Shown piece after piece: positions 49,642-62,600 of a stretch of DNA of 64,000 bases. The notes beneath the pieces were generated by a model. It worked only from the letters and a program-made list of their open reading frames with translations. It was not told the origin of the DNA and did no database searches. The translations under genes were made by a program, and so were the position numbers. Each line of letters begins with the position of its first letter. Position 1 is the stretch's first letter. The DNA comes from Linnemannia elongata (lineage: Eukaryota; Mortierellomycota; Mortierellomycetes; Mortierellales; Mortierellaceae), in NCBI GenBank assembly GCA_036320915.1, contig JAXBDG010000007.1, positions 1,302,001 to 1,366,000 of the forward strand. The letters run 5' to 3'.

Positions 49642-52256
49642 ATGCCAAAGTCGCCACGCGGCAAATTCAACTACGTCGACATCAACATGTACAAGCCCTT
49701 CAACTCGTCGAGTACCACCGCCCCAACAACCTCGACAGCCCACAGTCAGGGATACCGCGCTCCTACACACGAGACTCATGAGCCGCCATTCTCGAACCCT
49801 GCGTTCTCCCCGACTGTCCATGTCCCGCAGTCGGTCCTGAGCAGCAGTAACACCGATGACGGGTACCGAGCCTTGATCGACGAGCTTCCCAGCCATATGA
49901 CGAACCAGGCGTTTGGATTCCGACCACAGCAGCTCGAGCATCAGCGCCAGCCCAGCGTCGAGAGCGCACCTCGCCCAGTCTTTGATGCCCTGCAACATCA
50001 CCAGAACATCCACCAGCAGTTGCAGCACGGCGTTCAATACCAAAGTTTTAATCAACAGCGTGACCTCAACCAAAACAATAACAACACTCACAGCGATAGC
50101 TTGGAGCAGCAGTATCAAAACGGTGGACAACAGCAGCTCCACAATGCGCGGGCCGGTCCCAGCCAGCCTCCGCCAGATCCTCCCGTTCAGCTCGTCAACG
50201 GCATGCACCCCGCTCGACTCGCACTCCTCCAAAAAGCAGAAGAACCTGAGGCTCCAGTACTCACGGATAGGCAGTTAAAGAAAAGGGCGAAGGCGGAGAA
50301 AGGTATGCTTGCCCCGCTCATACTCAATTACTTACGTCGTCAACAAAGCCCACTGCCCCCAGCCTTACTGACATCGCTCGTTCCTTCGTCTTTGCTTGTA
50401 TTTTCAAAGCGGCTGCTCTAGCATCGATGAACAAGGTGCAAGGCAATTCTACCGCAGCATCCTCATCGTCCTCAGCCCCCGCACCTACTGCTGCTCCTCC
50501 CGCGGCTGCCAAATCTACCCCTGCTGCCGCCAAATCTACCCCTGCTGCCGCCAAATCTACCCCCACTGCCGCCAAATCTGCCCCCGCTGCCGCGAAGCCA
50601 AACGCCTCGAAGACAAAGCTGGTGGTCCCGGTTCCCGCCAAAGCTGGCCTCAAGACTGAGCATTTGACTGTACAGCTTCAGACGGCGATCGCCTCCAAGA
50701 GCGCCAAAAAGCTGTCCAACACCGTCAAGAAGGCTGCAGGCGAGTGCATCGTACGCGCGTTCATCTACATCATGGGTCGAGACTTCTCGTTCATGTCTCT
50801 GGACCTATTTCTGAACCTTTATCGTGAGGCCTTTGGCTGCCCCAACCTTACTGAGGCACACATGCGCGACTCTATGCTGGAGGCTAAGCTCTTCAAAACC
50901 ATGATCGAGACCAAGGTTGAAAACGGATCCCCACAGCGCAAGTTTTACCGCCTCAGCCCGACCTTTTTCCGTACCCTCGAGGGTCGTACCAACTCCACTG
51001 CCGACATCCCAGCCGCACGTGATGAAGTTATGTACGATTTGGCCAACAAGACCAACCTTCCGCCCATCGCTCCAATCCCTCCAGTTATGGTTAAATACTT
51101 GTTGGACGCTTGGGATCTTAAGCTCCACAATGTTTCGGTCGCACACTACGCTTACATTCCTGCACGCTGGCCGGCCGTTGCACCTCTGAACGATCTCCAG
51201 CCATTCCTCGCTTACTGGTACACACCTCAATACGAGTTCTCTCAACACATGACACCACCCAAATCAGTCGTCACAGCAAAAGCAGCCGCTGCTGCGGCCA
51301 AGGCCAAGAGCGGATCCGCCTCAACCGGCACCGCCCCGAGCTCCCCCGCCGCTACGATTTCTACCATCGAGGGATCTACTAGCACCACCACCACAAGCAC
51401 TCTTGCTATGGATGCAAGCACACTTGCTTTCGAACTCTTGTTGGATACGGCCAAGTTGCAGGGAAAACCAGGAAAAGAGTCAAGGAGGTTGCTTCGTATG
51501 TATGAACAGAGGCTGGTTGATGCGGACATGGACGTGTTGCCGCAGGTCACGGCCATCTTGGAGGACGATGCGCTCTCGGAAAACAGTGATATGGAACTGG
51601 ATGATGGTGATGACGATGACGCTCCAGCAGCCATCGATTTGACGCCTGCACCGGTCCCCATGTCTGTGTGTCTGCCGGTCAACGACACTACCTCGATCCT
51701 TACATCCTTTAAGCAGACAAACCAGGACCCACCAATTGAAGCTACGTTGCAAGGACCAGGTCCAGCGGTACAGTCGTCTCAGATCCCGATGGAGAGCCAA
51801 GCCCAGACACCGACCCAGAACAAGGGCAAGATGCCGGACCGGACAGGCGGACCAGTGAGATTCAGCATGAAGCAGGAGCGATACCAGCCGTATGTCGACT
51901 TACATACAGGTGAAGGCACTCCTGGTTCCGACAGCAGTAAGCAAAGTAAGTCGATGGGAGTGGATGGTACCTCGAAGAAGGGTAGCTCGGGTCTGCCTCG
52001 ACCAGTGATCCCTTCTAACAGGAATTTACCGACTCTGCCTCGACCTTCCTTGCCACCACTCGAGGGACAAGGGTCGTCTTCTGCGAACCCGATGACATTG
52101 GCGATGTTAGCAGGAGGTGTGGGTTCGGACATGACAACGACAATGCCTCTTTTGCGTCGTTCCCGTGATGATATCTTGATGCAGCGTCGTATGGCGATGA
52201 ACAAGATTATTGAGTACACGATGAAGATGCCCATGAAGATAGGGTCAAAGGACTAG
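49642..52256 (+). CDS. Orphan 835-residue protein with one conserved-looking core
   Basis: Not recognised. Exons 49642-50302 and 50410-52256, in phase. The first 215 residues are Ser/Thr/Gln/Asn-rich and disordered (MPKSPRGKFNYVDINMYKPF…), ending in a Lys-rich LTDRQLKKRAKAEK. Exon 2 opens with Ala/Ser/Lys repeats (AAKSTPA heptads, 50499-50596), then a Lys-rich stretch and a globular core of about 190 residues: VKKAAGECIVRAFIYIMGRD, FMSLDLFLNLYREAFGCPNL, RKFYRLSPTFFRTLEGR, PPVMVKYLLDAWDLKL, PFLAYWYTPQYEFS. The rest is acidic, then Pro/Ser-rich, ending KIGSKD. The core helices and aromatic residues suggest a small winged-helix-like or helical domain, but this is a guess. The gene looks intact and has typical codon use. 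Confidence 0.75.
50499..50596 (+). repeat. 21-bp coding minisatellite (AAKSTPA heptads)
   Basis: Four to five imperfect 21-bp units, each encoding AAKSTPA or variants, within exon 2 of the orphan gene. Confidence 0.85.
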
Positions 52257-53561
<1,305 letters not shown>

Positions 53562-53682
53562 TCAAACTTCTCTCCTCGCCTCACCCGTCCCTCCTCACCT
53601 TACCTTCTTGTTCATTCCCTTTCTTCATTCATTTTTCACACCCAACCTACCCTTTCTCCTTTCTTACTTACTCATTACAGAA

Positions 53683-55761
53683 ATGCTTTCCAGAATCGGC
53701 CTCAAGTACCCGGCCAGACTGCACTGCGAAAAGGTCGCCTCATTCCTCTCGGACGCCGACCGCCACGATGCTATCATCCTCGCCAGGGGCACCCAGACCC
53801 AGAACCGAGACAACACCGACACTGAGCTGGATTTCCGTCAAGAGTCCAACTTTCTCTACCTCACAGGAGTTCAGGAAGCCGACTTTTACTTCCTCTACGA
53901 CATCCCCAACACCAAGGCCTACCTAATTGCTCCTGAAGAGAACCCGATTTTGGCGGTCTGGAAAGGTCCAGGTTACACGGATAAGCAACTTTTGGCGAGG
54001 TATGATGTTGATGTTGTGGTAAGGTACCCTGGCTTGTTGGAGCTGTTGAGGGATGAGATTCGGCCTAGGAAGATTCATGGATGGAACCGACCTGAGCAGG
54101 GGCTTCCTTTGGGTAACAAGGCGCTGGAGCATGAGTTAGAGCATTATATCTCTCGCCGTTTGATCCGACCTGCTGGACCTACCGCTGCCGCTGCCACCAC
54201 CTCGACCTACAAATCCTCGACTGTTGACGATCGTACTCACCATCATCATGGACCTTACGGTGATCACAACGGACACCGCTGCGGACACCACAAGCACCGT
54301 CGCCACGACCACGACCACGACCACGATCACGACCACGACCATGACCATGACCATGACAACCCTCGACCTCCTCGCTGCCCCAAGGCCCCTGTCCGCGTGA
54401 CGATTCTGGAAGCACTGGTCCTTGCTCGCATCAACAAGACCCCTATCGAAATTGCGCTCTCACGCGAGTCGACCCGAATCACCTCGGACGCTCATCGGTT
54501 GGTCATGAAATCGGCCCGCCCTGGAATGTTTGAGTACCAGCTCGAGGCTCTCTTCCGGTACGAGTGTGCCCGTCAAGGCGCCAAGAACCAGGCCTACCTC
54601 CCCATTGTCGGAACCGCCGTCAATGCTGCTTACCTGCATTATACCCGTAATGATACGCAGATCAAGGATGGAGATTTGGTCCTGATCGATGCTGCCTGTG
54701 AGGCGGACTGCTACGGATCGGATGTCACTAGAACTTTCCCTGTCAATGGACGGTTCTCGAAGGAGCAAGCTGAGATCTATAACTTGGTCCTTGAGATGCA
54801 GACCGTATGTTTGCCCTCTCATTTTTTTTGTTGTCGTTGTTCATTGAGCGTAGCTTTGTTTTACACTGAACCTGACCATGTCTATCTTGTACATTTTTGT
54901 TTATAGTCTGTAATTAACAGGATGGAGCAAGGAGTCGACTGGCGCGAGATGGCAACTCTTTCTCAAAGGATCGGAGTCCGTGGCTTGAAGCGTCTCGGAA
55001 TCCTCAAGGGTGAAGACACCGACCTGATCGAGAGCGGCATCATCCGGATCTTTTACCCTCATGGATTGGGTCATCTCTTGGGTCTCAACGTCCACGACGA
55101 CGGCCTTGGACTCTCAATCCAACTGCCTCCACCCACCTCAGCTGCTGCTTCGAAATCCGAAGTCGCAGTGGAGGGGTTCTTGGGTACCAAGGAGTCGCCC
55201 ATCACATTCCACCGCACCAACATTGGAGAACTGGCTCCTCCCTCCACTCGCCGCTCTCGTGTGTCCAAGGCTGGATCGACTTCTCTTTATGCCACCCCTT
55301 CGACTACGTTAGAGCCTGGAATGCTGTTGACTGTCGAGCCCGGTATCTACTTCAACCCTGCGCAGCTCGAACGCGCGCTTGCTGTTCCCTATGCGGCCCA
55401 GTACTTGGACGAGCCCACGCTGAAGAGGTACATGGCTGTTGGTGGTGTCCGTATTGAGGATGTCGTCTTGGTTCTTCCTAACGGCCAGGTCGAGAACATT
55501 ACGACCGCACCCAAGATCTTGAGCGAGGTTGAGAGGATTGTTCAGGAGGGTCAGGCAGAGTATCAGCAGAGCCAGCGTATGGGCGATGTTGTTCAGAACG
55601 AGTGCGGATACTCAGTCTCGGAGAAGAAGAATGTCTCTGAGAAGGCTACGCCCGCTGTTGCTGATCGTTCTTCATCGTCGGCGGAGGAGAACCCTCATGG
55701 AATCAAGAAGCGTGTGGGTGTCTTCAAGAAGATCCTTCGCGCCATCCGCAACATGTTCTAA
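53683..55761 (+). CDS. M24 Xaa-Pro peptidase (prolidase/aminopeptidase P-like) with His/Asp-rich insertion
   Basis: Dinuclear-metal peptidase that removes residues next to proline. Exons 53683-54804 and 54907-55761, in phase, 658 residues, longer than PEPD (493). Start ATG opens MLSRIGLKYPARLHCEKV, like the aminopeptidase-P N domain (TQNRDNTDTELDFRQESNFLYLTG). All five M24 ligands are visible: Asp336 (LIDAACEAD), Asp347 (YGSDVTRTF), His430 (HGLGHLLG), Glu in TVEPGIYF and Glu in VRIEDVVLV. Two insertions are unusual. Residues about 180-232 separate the N domain and catalytic domain with Ala/Thr, HHHH and nine His-Asp pairs (54304-54357). A second insertion of about 60 residues lies between HDD and the LEPGMLLTVEPG motif (LPPPTSAAASKSEV…). 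The C-terminal 70 residues are basic/Ser-rich. Cytosolic location is likely (no signal peptide). Confidence 0.88.
54304..54357 (+). repeat. (CACGAC)9 coding repeat, nine His-Asp pairs
   Basis: Nine His-Asp dipeptides, residues 208-225 of the M24 peptidase, next to further His clusters. Confidence 0.95.
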
Positions 55762-55784
55762 GCTCTTATTGTATACCTTATCAT

Positions 55785-55790
55785 AATAAA
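55785..55790 (+). terminator. AATAAA polyadenylation signal, M24 peptidase
   Basis: AATAAA 24 bp after the stop codon, in the 103-bp gap to the convergent ORP gene. Confidence 0.5.
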
Positions 55791-55864
55791 CATTTATTTG
55801 CGTAACAATTTCATGAATAGCGATTATGTGGTATAACAAGAATCAAGAAAAAAAGAAAAAAGGA

Positions 55865-56963
55865 TCACCAAAGGGCAATCTTTTCATTCCATTGCCCACT
55901 CTCGCGTGCCTCCCAATATCCACCCTTATATACCCAAGTCTGGCCCTCAGGGTCTTCAGTCTGTGGATCCGCTCGTTTCTCAAACCACCTAACCTCCCAA
56001 GGCTCTCCCTTCGACTCCATCTGCTTCCTCAACTCTCTCTGCTTCTGCTCGACCCTCAGTTTCTCTCGATCCGCCTCTTCGACTCTCCCATGCTCAAAGA
56101 GCGACTGGTCCGGCCGGAATCGCGTATCGGTCCTCGGCAACTTCTTCTCCAAGCCCTCGGTGAGCTCATTTAACTGGATCGTAAACGCCGTGAAACCATA
56201 GTACCGTTCATGGTTCGGTGGTGGAGCGTGAGCCTTCCAGAGCCTCTCCAACTTATTCGGCCCAACTTCCTCCATCAACGACTCAGACCACCTTCCTTGA
56301 AGTGTTCGCTTCTTGGCCCCGTTCGCAGCCATGACATGTCCGACCAGCTCATGCTTCGTCCCGGAGAAGAAACTCGATTCCTTGAATGTGAGGACACAGG
56401 TTTCCTTAGTGGTGTGGTTGATGATTTTCATGTCGCCTGTGTGGTCAAGGTATTTAGTTCCCGCCATCAGGTTACGCATCCAGGTTGTGGGCTTTGCGAT
56501 CGTGAAGTGGTCGTTTGTTTTTGTGAAGTAGATATGAATCGTTCCGTTTGGCATCAGTTCCTGTGATTTGAAGAAAAAGAAGGTATTGGGGACCTCTGTT
56601 AGATCTTTGGCCCATTGCATAGTATAGTAAGTCGATATTCGTAGTACTTGATTTTTGCTGCTGTTCCTTACCATGGACTTGCCCCAGAACTTTGTCTTTG
56701 CGCGCGAGTCCATCGACAATGTCCAGTTATGCACTGATTCAGCATGACACTACAAAAGGTGAAGAAATAATTTAGGGTCAGTCTCTATGCCACATGATGT
56801 GTATCCTTCATAAAAGATCGACAGGCTGTTGGTTGGAACGGAGCCTCATACACAACTTTAGATGCGGAGAGGGGGGGGGGGGTTCACTTACAGCCATAAT
56901 AGGTGGGTAATGGCTCACTTTCTCAGAAATGAACTTGAATCCTAGAAAAGAGGGAATGGTTTC

Positions 56964-57006
<43 letters not shown>

Positions 57007-60000
57007 CTAAGGGTGTCAGTATCAAATTCAAGCAAAAGGCAAGGAGTAGCATGTGAACAACAAAACTAACCAAGCGAAACATACCTTTCTCAGGGCAGAC
57101 ATATTCAAAGGTCTCGCCATGGAGAGGGTTGAATGGCTTACGACCTGCACGCCATTGAGAACTGGCATATCCACTGACCGCAAACGCAGCAACATAGACC
57201 AACCGATCCAGGCTTTCAGGGAGACTGGCAGCCTTGTCCAGAAGCTCACTGTACTCCAACTCCTCGCACAACTTTTGCAGCACGTTGATAGGCTCATTCA
57301 GGGAGACCGGCATCGCCACTGTGGAAAGATCCTTGCCCACATTCTTGCGCAAAATCGAAAGCAGCGAGATGTCCTCTCCCGATACTGGTGCTGGCAAGAC
57401 AGACCGCCGCACGATAGGTCTTTCTTCGTCCTTTGGTGCTGTTGGAGGCGCCGGCTGTGCTACGGGCGCTGCTGTTGCTGACGATGAAAAGTCGTCGCCA
57501 TCGCCATCGACAAAGTCGTCCTCGTCACTAGAATTGTCGTCGTCGTTGTCAACTCCATTCTCGTCAAATCCAGTGTCTTCCAGATCCGACAGATCCGCGG
57601 GCGACATGTTGGCCGTTAAAACTGCATCGTCCATCGCATCGTAAAACACATCCGAAGCGGTATGGATTGAGGACGTCAAAGAGTTGGTCCGATCCGAGCT
57701 CATGGACGTCCGTGCATGTGCGATAAAGGCCTCCTCCAGCGCCAGTCGCGACAGGGCCGATTTTTCTCCAGAGTTGCGGTGACTGTGAGAGTGGTGGTGA
57801 TGATGGGCTTGCGCCAGCTTGTCGTTTTCAGCCAAGAGTAACCGATACTGCTTCTCATTCTTTTCCCACTTTTCCATCTCGGACCGCATCATCTCAAACG
57901 TTTTTGCCTTGTCCGCCTCCAATTTCTTGAATGATGCCTGCAAACGTGAATGCAACGCGTCATTCGTCTGCGAGACGTTTCCATCGCTCGTCGCTAAAAG
58001 TTCAGAAGTGAAGAGGCAATTTTAGGTAAGAGGCGCGTTTTTCTTTTTCATCTGAGTACATTGATAACAGCCTGATCCGACAAGAAAAAAAAAGACAACA
58101 AAACAAGAAAGTTACTCCGTGGAATGCCGAATCTGGGTAGCTTGAACTTGCTGTCGGTAGACGACTGACGCTCTCTTCCTGAGGACTTTGGCTGATAACT
58201 AGTAGTAGACTCCGACTGGACGCGGATCGATTCCAGTTGATCCTGAATATCACTGAATCCAGCATCCATGGTCGATATTAGTTCTTTCAACGCGTCCAAT
58301 TGGCTGCCACTCGATAGCCATGTGCCACTCAGATGGGCGCGTTTTGGTGTTGGTGTCTCCCGGTGGGTCATTCGGTGAACTGATTCCTGAACCGCGCGGT
58401 GTTCCGACTCCTTGAAGGCTTTAATAACACCCATCCAAGCCCTGTAATCCTCCACTGTCAAAGCCTTTAGGTGATAAAGCATTGTTCCCGAGTCGATGTG
58501 GATCATGTTAGACGCTTTGCTGACAGTGACTGTCGAGAGAACCAAATGAACTTTTCCTCGACAGGGGCCATGTTGATCCTTGGAATACGACAGAATTCCG
58601 TTATCGATTTGGAACCAGCGTTTCGCCCACCCTAGAATTGAAAGAATATCGGGACAACGATGAGAGATCAAAGAGACATGAAAAACGAGTTAGTAAGCGT
58701 ATATGTGGCAAACCATGGCTCCTGTGCAGTGTACGCGCGCTCATTATTTTTTTCTGCCAGCCGAAGATAAGCCGAAGTGTTATTAAACAACGCTTAAGTG
58801 GGCAATAAACTCTATTTGGACGGACGATCGGGCGCACAGGCAGCCGAACATGTGTTCCTGCTCTCATCGCGTTATTTGTTGTTGTTTTTTTTTGTTTCTT
58901 GAGCGGCATTTCTGCGGGGAGGAGGGTGTTTTTGTTCGTGTGGGTGAATGGAAAAGGCGAGAGGCGAGACTCGAGAGCACAACACCTAAACATGGCCTGA
59001 TGTGTTTTGGTTTCTGTTTGATTTGTTCTTCCTTGCTCTTCTATTTTTTTTTCTTTTGCTCGTGGGTTCTGTTCGTTGGACGTGTTGTTGTTGCTGTTAT
59101 GTTTCATGTCAATTGATGAATGGGTTCAGCCCATTTACATACCTTGCATACGCTTTCGTTTCTTCTTGAGGAGCCACCCTGTCATTTCAGAAGTGGGCTG
59201 CGCAACGGGAGTCGGCCCGCGCTCTTCCAGGGCGACAAAGAAGGTCAGTCGCTTTGAGGTGTGGATGGAGAACGTGTTGTCTAAAACAAATTCCAATAGT
59301 GGGTCAATAATAGCTCGTTCATTCAATTCTTTTTTTTTTTCTCTCACTTTCTCCCTGTCTTAGCGATGACTTGAATACCATCCATTCTTTTTTTTTTTTT
59401 TTTTCCAGGGCAGAAATGAAAGAGGAACCATTGACGAGAGATGTAATTCAGTCGTAGTCGGTGTGGAAAGAAGGGTGTCTGTCTCTCCCTTATCAATGAT
59501 ACTTGATTGTCATTCCTGACACCGACGGAAGACAGCAACATATCTGATCATCATTTTTCCAATATTTATAAGACACTGATCTAAAAAAAACCCCCCTTAC
59601 CAAAAACGAGGACATAGCTCCCTTCCTCTTGCACGGTATACTCTCCATGAACTGGGCCTGCACCGGACTCGTAATGCTGGATAGGGATGAGCTCGATCAA
59701 CTCTGGGTCCTTGAGCTTGGCAACCGTTTTTTTCTTGCGGAGTGACGGCTGTGTGGTCGATGGAAGCGAAGCCTGACTCGGGCTGTGTTGGTGTCCCCTC
59801 AGCCCAGTCCCTGTTTCATAAAGGTCCTCGTCGCTCCCACTCGAGTTGGCCGATGTTTTGCTGGGTGAATACTGTCCTGCTCTGCTGTTGCTGTTATCGT
59901 TGCTGCTGTTGCCACTGTCATTCATGATGTTGTGGATCGACTTTGGGGATGATGAAAGAATGCCGCTTCCTGTACTGGGTCCCTTGGAATGAGCACCTTT

Positions 60001-60300
60001 CTTGGAGGTAAGAGATTCGGGTCTGGAAGGATGAGCGCGTTGCTGCTGTTGGTACTGATGCTGCAAGCCTCCTGCAGGAGTAGTTGAGGAAGAGGAAGGA
60101 GGAGGGGTGGTGGTTGTAATGGAGGGGGCGATGGAGGTTGATTTCAGCTGTGGAGGACATGCTGCGTTTTTGCGAAAGTAGAGGCCAAAGGAGATGTTCT
60201 TCTTTTTTGTGGAAAACCACCAAACGAGGGTCTTTCCTGGTTGGTCGACATGCACATAGTGTTGAAAGACGTCCCTAGGGGGTACCTCGATCTCCTGCAT
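55865..60300 (-). CDS. Osh3-type oxysterol-binding-protein-related protein (GOLD-PH-ORD)
   Basis: Lipid transfer protein of ER-plasma-membrane contact sites. Seven exons: 60300-59601, 59280-59143, 58631-58116, 57993-57085, 56941-56892, 56749-56672, 56560-55865, in phase, 1028 residues (yeast Osh3 996). The GOLD domain is split: MQEIEVPPRDVFQHYVHVDQ and VWWFSTKKKNISFGLYFRK, then about 150 Ser/Gln-rich residues, then PELIELIPIQHYES and EGSYVLVFGDNTFSIHTSKR. A PH domain follows (MTGWLLKKKRKRMQG, WAKRWFQIDNGILSYSKD). Next come a coiled coil, a His-rich patch, an FFAT-like VFYDAMD (567-573) for VAP/Scs2, and an acidic stretch. The ORD has RKPFNPLHGETFE and a signature reading EKVSHYPP (761-768) in place of EQVSHHPP. 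The C-terminal GGYWEARESGQW is also typical. Intron 4 has a T35 run before its acceptor. Confidence 0.93.
56969..57003. repeat. A35 homopolymer in ORP intron 4
   Basis: T35 on the coding strand, 27 bases before the acceptor of exon 5. Confidence 0.95.
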
Positions 60301-62166
60301 GGTGAATGGGAAGGAAGTTGAAGGAAGACAAAAAGAATGAGCGAGTGGGTGTGATGTGGAATGAGGACCAAAGAACGTCGTAAAGAAGCCAGGAGGAGAG
60401 CGTGAAAAGAGGAAGAGGCGGAGGAAGAGGAAGAAGAAGAAGAATAGGAAAGGAGGGTGATCGAGAGGGGAAAAGACGGAAAGAAGGGGAAGGAGTTGAA
60501 GGGGAGAAGAAAGGGCAAGGGAAAAGGAAGATGATCAAGGGGGTTACAGGGTGTTCTTGCAGCAGGGACAAATATGCAAAGAAGAAGAGGAAGGAACAAT
60601 AATGAAGAAAAGAGAGGCGAAAGAAAAGAAACGAGGCAAAGGAAATAAAAACTAACATTCTGTACAACATGTGTTGGCGCTAAAAATCCAAGAACTCATG
60701 CACGCCTATGTTCTAAATTAACCCATTCTCCCTATCTCCTCCCCTGTCAACTGCCTCTCTCCCTTTTACTTCCTTTCTAGCAACTCTATTTGCACCTCAG
60801 AAGGACCGCTTGTTCGGCCTTCTCATTATTTTGTTGCAATTGCCCTTCACTAGGGTGTGTATTCGAGCTTCAAGTGGGATGATAGGGGGAGATTTCCCGC
60901 CCCGAGATTATTATTTTTCTTTTCCACTGCGATCGTTTTTTATTTTTGATCAAGCATCATTCTTGATTTATCAGAGGCGCAGCGAATTGATCAGTTGTGG
61001 GGGAATTGTTCAGTCATAGGGGAAGTGTTCAAGGTCCAATATCAGTGTAGAAGGTGATGGTGCCTGGGTAAGGATCGAGCCTTTGCTGATCATCAATCTT
61101 TTTTAGGGGTGAAAGAGGGGGACATTATTATATGTGAAGTCGTTGACTTGGCCAGCCTCGAAAGGAAGAATGAACGAACGCGTTCGAATTCCACAGCGAG
61201 GCAGAGATAGGCATCAAGAGGAGGAGAGGCATATGCACAGATACAGGCACAGGCACGTATTAATACATGTAAATGGTGTGTATCATAGTGGGAGGAGGAC
61301 ACAACACAAGCTCTATTCCTGTTATTTGTTGCTACCAGCTTGCTGTGTAATGGACTGTGTTGTTAATTCCGTGTTAGGCTTGCACATTGGGTCCTTTTTT
61401 CCTTCTTTCTCACTCATTCTGCTGCATGGCACTTTTTAAAGATTAAAATCCGCACATCTAAGCAACACATATCCACTCCCCTTGCTCTAGGCTCTCCTAT
61501 TCCTCGATCGATCATTGGCTACTAACTCTGCATGCTCAGTGCATACCCTGGCTGCATACCGTCTTCAGTAAAGAACAACAATAACAGATAAACCCAACAT
61601 CGACATTCACATCGACAATCAACGAACGAACGCCACTCTAAGGGTGGTCGAGCACAAATGGCAAATGTAACAGCAGCAGGGAGAATAGAGAAAAGCAAGG
61701 GTGATAGCAAGCGGCAGAGTAAGGAGAAGGGATATCTGTATGTTGCTGTTCGAATAGGTAGGCGGCATAGTTCTGGCGCAGACGATGAGAGAGGGAGAGT
61801 GCGAATGTAGGCGTGTAGTGGTGGCATAGGTGATGGCCAAGCTGATAATGATTGGCGTAGGTAGAGCTGGTGTTGACGCAGGTGATAGTTGGTGCAAGCA
61901 CAGGTAAAGGCACAGGTGAGAGCGAGAAGGGCGAAGGTGAAGGCATAGCAAGAGACAGTCTACGATACTATCACACAAGTCAACTCTCTCGTTCTCTCTT
62001 TCTTCTTGTCTTACCCTCCCTATTTCTCCGTCTTCCTCTCTCTATCTCTCTTTTGCATAGCTTTCCCCCTATGCTCGTTTTATCCATACGTGCGACGCGT
62101 CAAAGAAAGAAGGCTAAAAGCGCACCATACAGGACTAATCAACAATTGTGGCTCTGGTCTGAAGAA

Positions 62167-62200
<34 letters not shown>

Positions 62201-62600
62201 AAAACGGTAAAAAAGAATCGACGAATCAGCTTCTTGCTCCATCCCCACGGCAGACATGTGCATCACGCCTTCAATGTTTATTCAAGGCTGTACAAAGTCA
62301 TACGCCAACGTTAGTTTCCTTTCGTTTTGTATTTGTTTTTTTCCTTTTGTGATGAGTTGTACCACAAACAACCAAGAGAAAACTGCCTTTTGTGACCATG
62401 TACCTTCTGTTGGTCTCTCTCCCCAGCCATTTACATTTGCTCATTCGAACAATGGAATTGCGTTAGCATTGGCCACGACGGACCTTCCGAAATTGGATGC
62501 ACCATCCTAACGGACACAAATCACACGCCCTCTCTGTCTGTCTCTCTTTTTCTCTTTCTTTCTCTCTCTCGCTCTCTTATCTCTCTCTCTCTCGCTCTCT
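60301..62600. other. Intergenic region and unresolved 5' exon(s) of the ABCC gene
   Basis: About 2.3 kb. The 60301-60660 part is GA-rich (ORP promoter/5' UTR). A29 run at 62170-62198. CT microsatellites at 62530-62600. The ABCC transporter's first exon(s), coding TM1, should lie near 62250-62510, but no unambiguous start or junction was found. The frame after the acceptor at 62427 that reads IYICSFEQWNCVSIG is one candidate for the extracellular N-terminus. Confidence 0.4.
62170..62198. repeat. A29 homopolymer
   Basis: Run of 29 A upstream of the ABCC gene. Confidence 0.95.

Noticed and set aside
61165..61205. GTTCGAATTCC resembling a tRNA B box
   Set aside because: No A box upstream and no cloverleaf; part of a chance palindrome CGAACGCGTTCG.
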